52,005 nt of DNA from the NCBI GenBank assembly GCA_016934295.1, contig JAFGTD010000239.1:1-52005 (forward strand), written 5' to 3'. The translations under genes were made by a program, and so were the position numbers. Of this stretch, positions 49,772 through 52,005 are shown one piece after another; the stretch's first letter is position 1, and each line of letters starts with the position of its first letter. The notes beneath the pieces were generated by a model. The model searched no databases and had not been told where the DNA came from. It saw only the letters and a program-made list of their open reading frames with translations. Source of the DNA: Acidobacteriota bacterium. Lineage in GTDB: Bacteria; Acidobacteriota; UBA6911.

Positions 49772-51604
49772 ATGTCGAAATTTATAAATACCGGTTCAAT
49801 TATGGAACGCCTGGGCTACCTCACTCGTTCTATCGGCTTTATGTGGGCCGCTTCGCGAAAGTGGACCCTCGGCTGGCTTATACTATTGCTAATCCAGGGC
49901 CTGCTGCCGGTCGCGACCGTTTATTTGACCAGGCGGATTGTGGATTCCGTGGCATCGACTGCGGGAGCCGGAGCAGCGTGGGATGTCATGACGCCGATCC
50001 TGACAGCCGGCGCCCTGTTAGGCGGCGTTCTTCTGCTGTCGGAACTTCTGGGCAACGGCATCAACTGGATCCGCGGCGTACAGGCCGAACTGCTGAGAAA
50101 CCACATCAGCGACCGGATCCACCGCAAATCCGTGGAAGCCGACCTTGCATTTTATGAATCGGCCGAGTTTTACAACCACCTGCACCGCGCACGAGACGAA
50201 TCCGGTCACCGCCCCGTACTGCTGCTCGAAAACCTGGGAAGCGCGCTGCAGAATTCGGTCACACTTGCCGCAATGGCAACGGTGATTCTGCCATACGGTC
50301 CCTGGCTTCCGGCTGCGCTTTTTCTGAGCACTCTCCCTGCCATCTATGTTGTTCTCCGGTTCAGTCTGAAACACCACCGTTTGTGGCATAAAAACACGCC
50401 CGAAGAACGTCGCTCCTGGTACTACGACTGGCTGCTGACCTCCGAAGAACCGGCCGCGGAAATGCGCCTGTTCAACCTGGGAGACCACTTCGCAAACCTA
50501 TACCAGCTATTGAGGCAACGCCTGTTCAGGGAGCGTCTGAAACTCACCCGGAACGAAACTCTCGCACAGCTCACCGCCGGAATAGCCGGTCTCGGTATAA
50601 CGGGCGGTGCCCTTGTCTGGATGGTCTGGAGAGTCGCCATCGGCACAGTGACACTGGGAGACCTGGCTCTCTTCTACCAGGCTTTCAACAAAGGCCAGGG
50701 GTTGATGCGTTCTCTTCTGCAGAATGTCGGTCACATATACAGCAACAGCCTCTTTCTCGGAAACCTCTTCGAATTTCTCGCATTAAAACCCAGGGTGGTT
50801 TCACCGGCGCACCCCATTCCCTTTCCCATGATGGTTCGCCAGGGCGTTTCTCTTGAGAACGTGGGCTTCCGGTACCCCGGCTGCGACCATTTTGCATTGA
50901 AGGATTTTAACCTTCGGCTTCCAATCGGGAAAATCACAGCCCTTGTGGGATCCAACGGCGCTGGGAAGAGCACCCTCATTAAATTAATCTGCCGTTTCTA
51001 CGACCCGGATGAGGGGAGCTTACGCCTGGACGGAATCGACATTCGCGATTTCAAGCTTTATGAGCTCCGCGAGGCAATCACGGTCCTGTTCCAGGAACCC
51101 GTTCGCTACAACAATACAGCATCGGAAAACATTTCCTTTGGAAGCCTTCGAACGAATCCGTCCCGTCAGGACATCGAAAGCGCCGCGTCGGCTGCCGGCG
51201 CTGAAGCGCCCATTGCCTCCCTCAGCGGGGGCTATAACACGCTGCTGGGGAAGGAATTTGAAAACGGCGAGGAACTCAGCGTCGGCGAGTGGCAGCGCAT
51301 CGCCCTGGCGCGCGCCTTCCTGCGGAAAGCCCCTGTCCTGCTCCTGGACGAGCCGACCAGCGCCATGGATTCCTGGGCCGAAGCCGACTGGCTTCATCGT
51401 ATCCGGATTCACACCCGGAACCGAACCTGCCTGATCATCACTCATCGATTCTCCACCGCCATGGTTGCCGACACCATTCACGTGATGGAATCCGGAAAGA
51501 TAGTCGAATCCGGATCCCACGAGGATTTACTGGCGATGGAAGGCTTGTATGAAAGAGGCTACCGGTCACAGAACATCCAATCCCATAAAATGGTATCCGT
51601 CTAA
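49772..51604 (+). CDS. ABC exporter with fused membrane and ATPase domains
   Basis: A 610-residue half-transporter, likely acting as a homodimer. The membrane domain (about 25-340) has helices WTLGWLILLLIQGLLPVAT, TPILTAGALLGGVLLLSEL and others. The ATPase domain has Walker A GSNGAGKST (393-401), Q-loop VLFQEPVRY, signature LSVGEWQR (502-509), Walker B VLLLDEPTSAMD and H-loop IITHRFSTA. There is no N-terminal C39 peptidase domain, so it does not itself remove a leader. Start at 49772, or at the ATG at 49802 (MERLGYLTRS). It ends the RiPP-like operon and probably exports the mature peptide. Its stop TAA belongs to a palindromic repeat. Confidence 0.88.
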   Translation: MSKFINTGSIMERLGYLTRSIGFMWAASRKWTLGWLILLLIQGLLPVATVYLTRRIVDSVASTAGAGAAWDVMTPILTAGALLGGVLLLSELLGNGINWIRGVQAELLRNHISDRIHRKSVEADLAFYESAEFYNHLHRARDESGHRPVLLLENLGSALQNSVTLAAMATVILPYGPWLPAALFLSTLPAIYVVLRFSLKHHRLWHKNTPEERRSWYYDWLLTSEEPAAEMRLFNLGDHFANLYQLLRQRLFRERLKLTRNETLAQLTAGIAGLGITGGALVWMVWRVAIGTVTLGDLALFYQAFNKGQGLMRSLLQNVGHIYSNSLFLGNLFEFLALKPRVVSPAHPIPFPMMVRQGVSLENVGFRYPGCDHFALKDFNLRLPIGKITALVGSNGAGKSTLIKLICRFYDPDEGSLRLDGIDIRDFKLYELREAITVLFQEPVRYNNTASENISFGSLRTNPSRQDIESAASAAGAEAPIASLSGGYNTLLGKEFENGEELSVGEWQRIALARAFLRKAPVLLLDEPTSAMDSWAEADWLHRIRIHTRNRTCLIITHRFSTAMVADTIHVMESGKIVESGSHEDLLAMEGLYERGYRSQNIQSHKMVSV

Positions 51605-51622
51605 TTTCGGTGACAGTCACCA
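51602..51622. repeat. Palindrome, copy 3 (one arm intact)
   Basis: The element starts TAATTTCGGTGACAGTCACC, as in the two perfect copies, then departs (ATAACC), so the right arm is truncated to about 7 bp. The TAA is the stop codon of the ABC exporter. Hairpin formation by GGTGAC/GTCACC is still possible. Confidence 0.75.
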
Positions 51623-51644
51623 TAACCTCGAAAGTAACTTACCA

Positions 51645-51794
51645 CCCCGGCAGAGCCGGGGCTTTAGTTGATGAGCCGCTCAAAGCGGCTGGACATCATC
51701 ATCCGTGTCGGGGTCGGTATCGCTATCGGAATCGAAATTGTGTAACACGAAAGGGGATCGATCCCGATACCGATACCGATTCCGACCCCGATTG
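51645..51794. repeat. Composite REP-like element, copy 2
   Basis: Hairpin CCCCGGC-AGA-GCCGGGG (51645-51661), then GCTTTAGTTGATG, hairpin AGCCGCT-CAA-AGCGGCT (51674-51690), and the GGTATCGG inverted repeat with arms at about 51707-51735 and 51762-51794. It matches 14709-14852 in order and in many bases, with the hairpins better preserved here. No transposase is present. Confidence 0.78.
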
Positions 51795-51892
51795 GTTTAT
51801 CGATAGCGTTGCAGATACTTTCTGCGATTGAAACAAACATGTTGGGATTCATTACACAACAGCTCCCGTATCTGTCAAACTTTTACTGCATT

Positions 51893-52005
51893 CCCGGCAT
51901 AGCCGGGAGATCTCCCTGGTGAGTGATTAGAGTAACCGACCACGCCTGGAAGGCGTGGCTTTGGCTTGCCCCGCACAGCGGGGCTCGGGATCGGTATCGG
52001 AATCG
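51893..52005. repeat. Composite REP-like element, copy 3 (cut by window end)
   Basis: Three compact hairpins in a row: CCCGGC/GCCGGG around ATA (51893-51907), CCACGCC/GGCGTGG (51940-51958) followed by CTTTGGCTTG, and GCCCCGC/GCGGGGC around ACA (51968-51984). The beginning of a GGTATCGG arm then reaches the window edge. The hairpin bases differ from copy 2, but the design (GC hairpin, CTTT, second hairpin, GGTATCGG) is the same. Confidence 0.7.

Larger units (their letters stand above)
51605..52005. other. Repeat-only right edge
   Basis: No gene is seen in the last 400 bp. It carries the truncated palindrome, two composite REP-like elements (51645-51794 and 51893-52005) and, between them, an unremarkable stretch of about 100 bp. 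The second element runs off the window. Confidence 0.7.

Noticed and set aside
42750..51604. Lasso-peptide cluster
   Set aside because: HprK-like and NTP_transf_5 genes suggest it, but no asparagine-synthetase-like cyclase or transglutaminase-like leader peptidase is present, and three radical SAM proteins do not fit.
49772..51604. Peptidase-containing (C39) exporter
   Set aside because: The N-terminus goes straight into the membrane domain; no Cys/His peptidase domain is visible.

Overview
The window looks like a chromosomal segment of a Gram-negative bacterium of moderate GC content. The outer membrane is implied by a Wza-type export protein, a Wzc-type chain-length kinase, a Wzx flippase and two O-antigen-ligase/polymerase-like proteins. 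Housekeeping genes are bacterial and ordinary (queG, tsaD, mtnA, cobQ). The purM homologue is of the long type I know from Bacteroidetes, fused here to a GntR helix-turn-helix. Intergenic DNA carries several families of short palindromic and heptanucleotide repeats. I cannot place the organism firmly; Desulfobacterota or the PVC group are reasonable guesses and nothing more.

Layout. (1) 266-4634, minus strand: CitE-like lyase, a small membrane protein, a PAS-diguanylate cyclase, queG and a small hypothetical. (2) 4797-10462, plus strand: a compact polysaccharide cluster (GT4, O-antigen ligase-like, DUF1972-type GT4, two GT2). (3) 10463-19835: repeat-rich housekeeping stretch with an unknown protein, GntR-PurM, tsaD, mtnA, then an AT-richer patch (FkbM methyltransferase, a gene remnant, a GT14-like transferase) and cobQ. 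(4) 19836-21534: 1.7 kb without a credible gene, holding degenerate tandem repeats that fold into conserved hairpins. (5) 21535-42728: about 21 kb of codirectional, tightly packed genes for a second polysaccharide. They start with a NusG-like antiterminator and a small RHH protein, then wza, wzc, wzx, a nitroreductase-like protein, a pyruvyl transferase, five more GT4/GT2 enzymes, a polymerase, two sugar- or nucleotide-handling enzymes, wecG and wecA homologues and an unknown protein. (6) 42750-51604: a RiPP-like cassette. (7) 51605-52005: REP-like repeats only.

The most novel part is the cassette at 42750-51604. It contains a 63-residue Cys-containing candidate precursor that ends in Ser, a PqqD-type peptide-binding protein, three radical SAM/SPASM proteins, an HPr-kinase-like domain fused to the first of these, and a nucleotidyltransferase. 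It also has an S26-type peptidase-like protein in which Cys replaces the catalytic Ser and which carries a GNAT-like tail, and an ABC exporter without a peptidase domain. My reading is that the peptide is bound by PqqD, modified by the radical SAM enzymes, perhaps phosphorylated on its C-terminal Ser and further decorated, acylated or cleaved, and exported.

The second notable element is the repeat array directly in front of the NusG-like gene. Its position, fixed internal spacing and compensatory base changes suggest a structured leader RNA or a regulatory array for the 21-kb operon.
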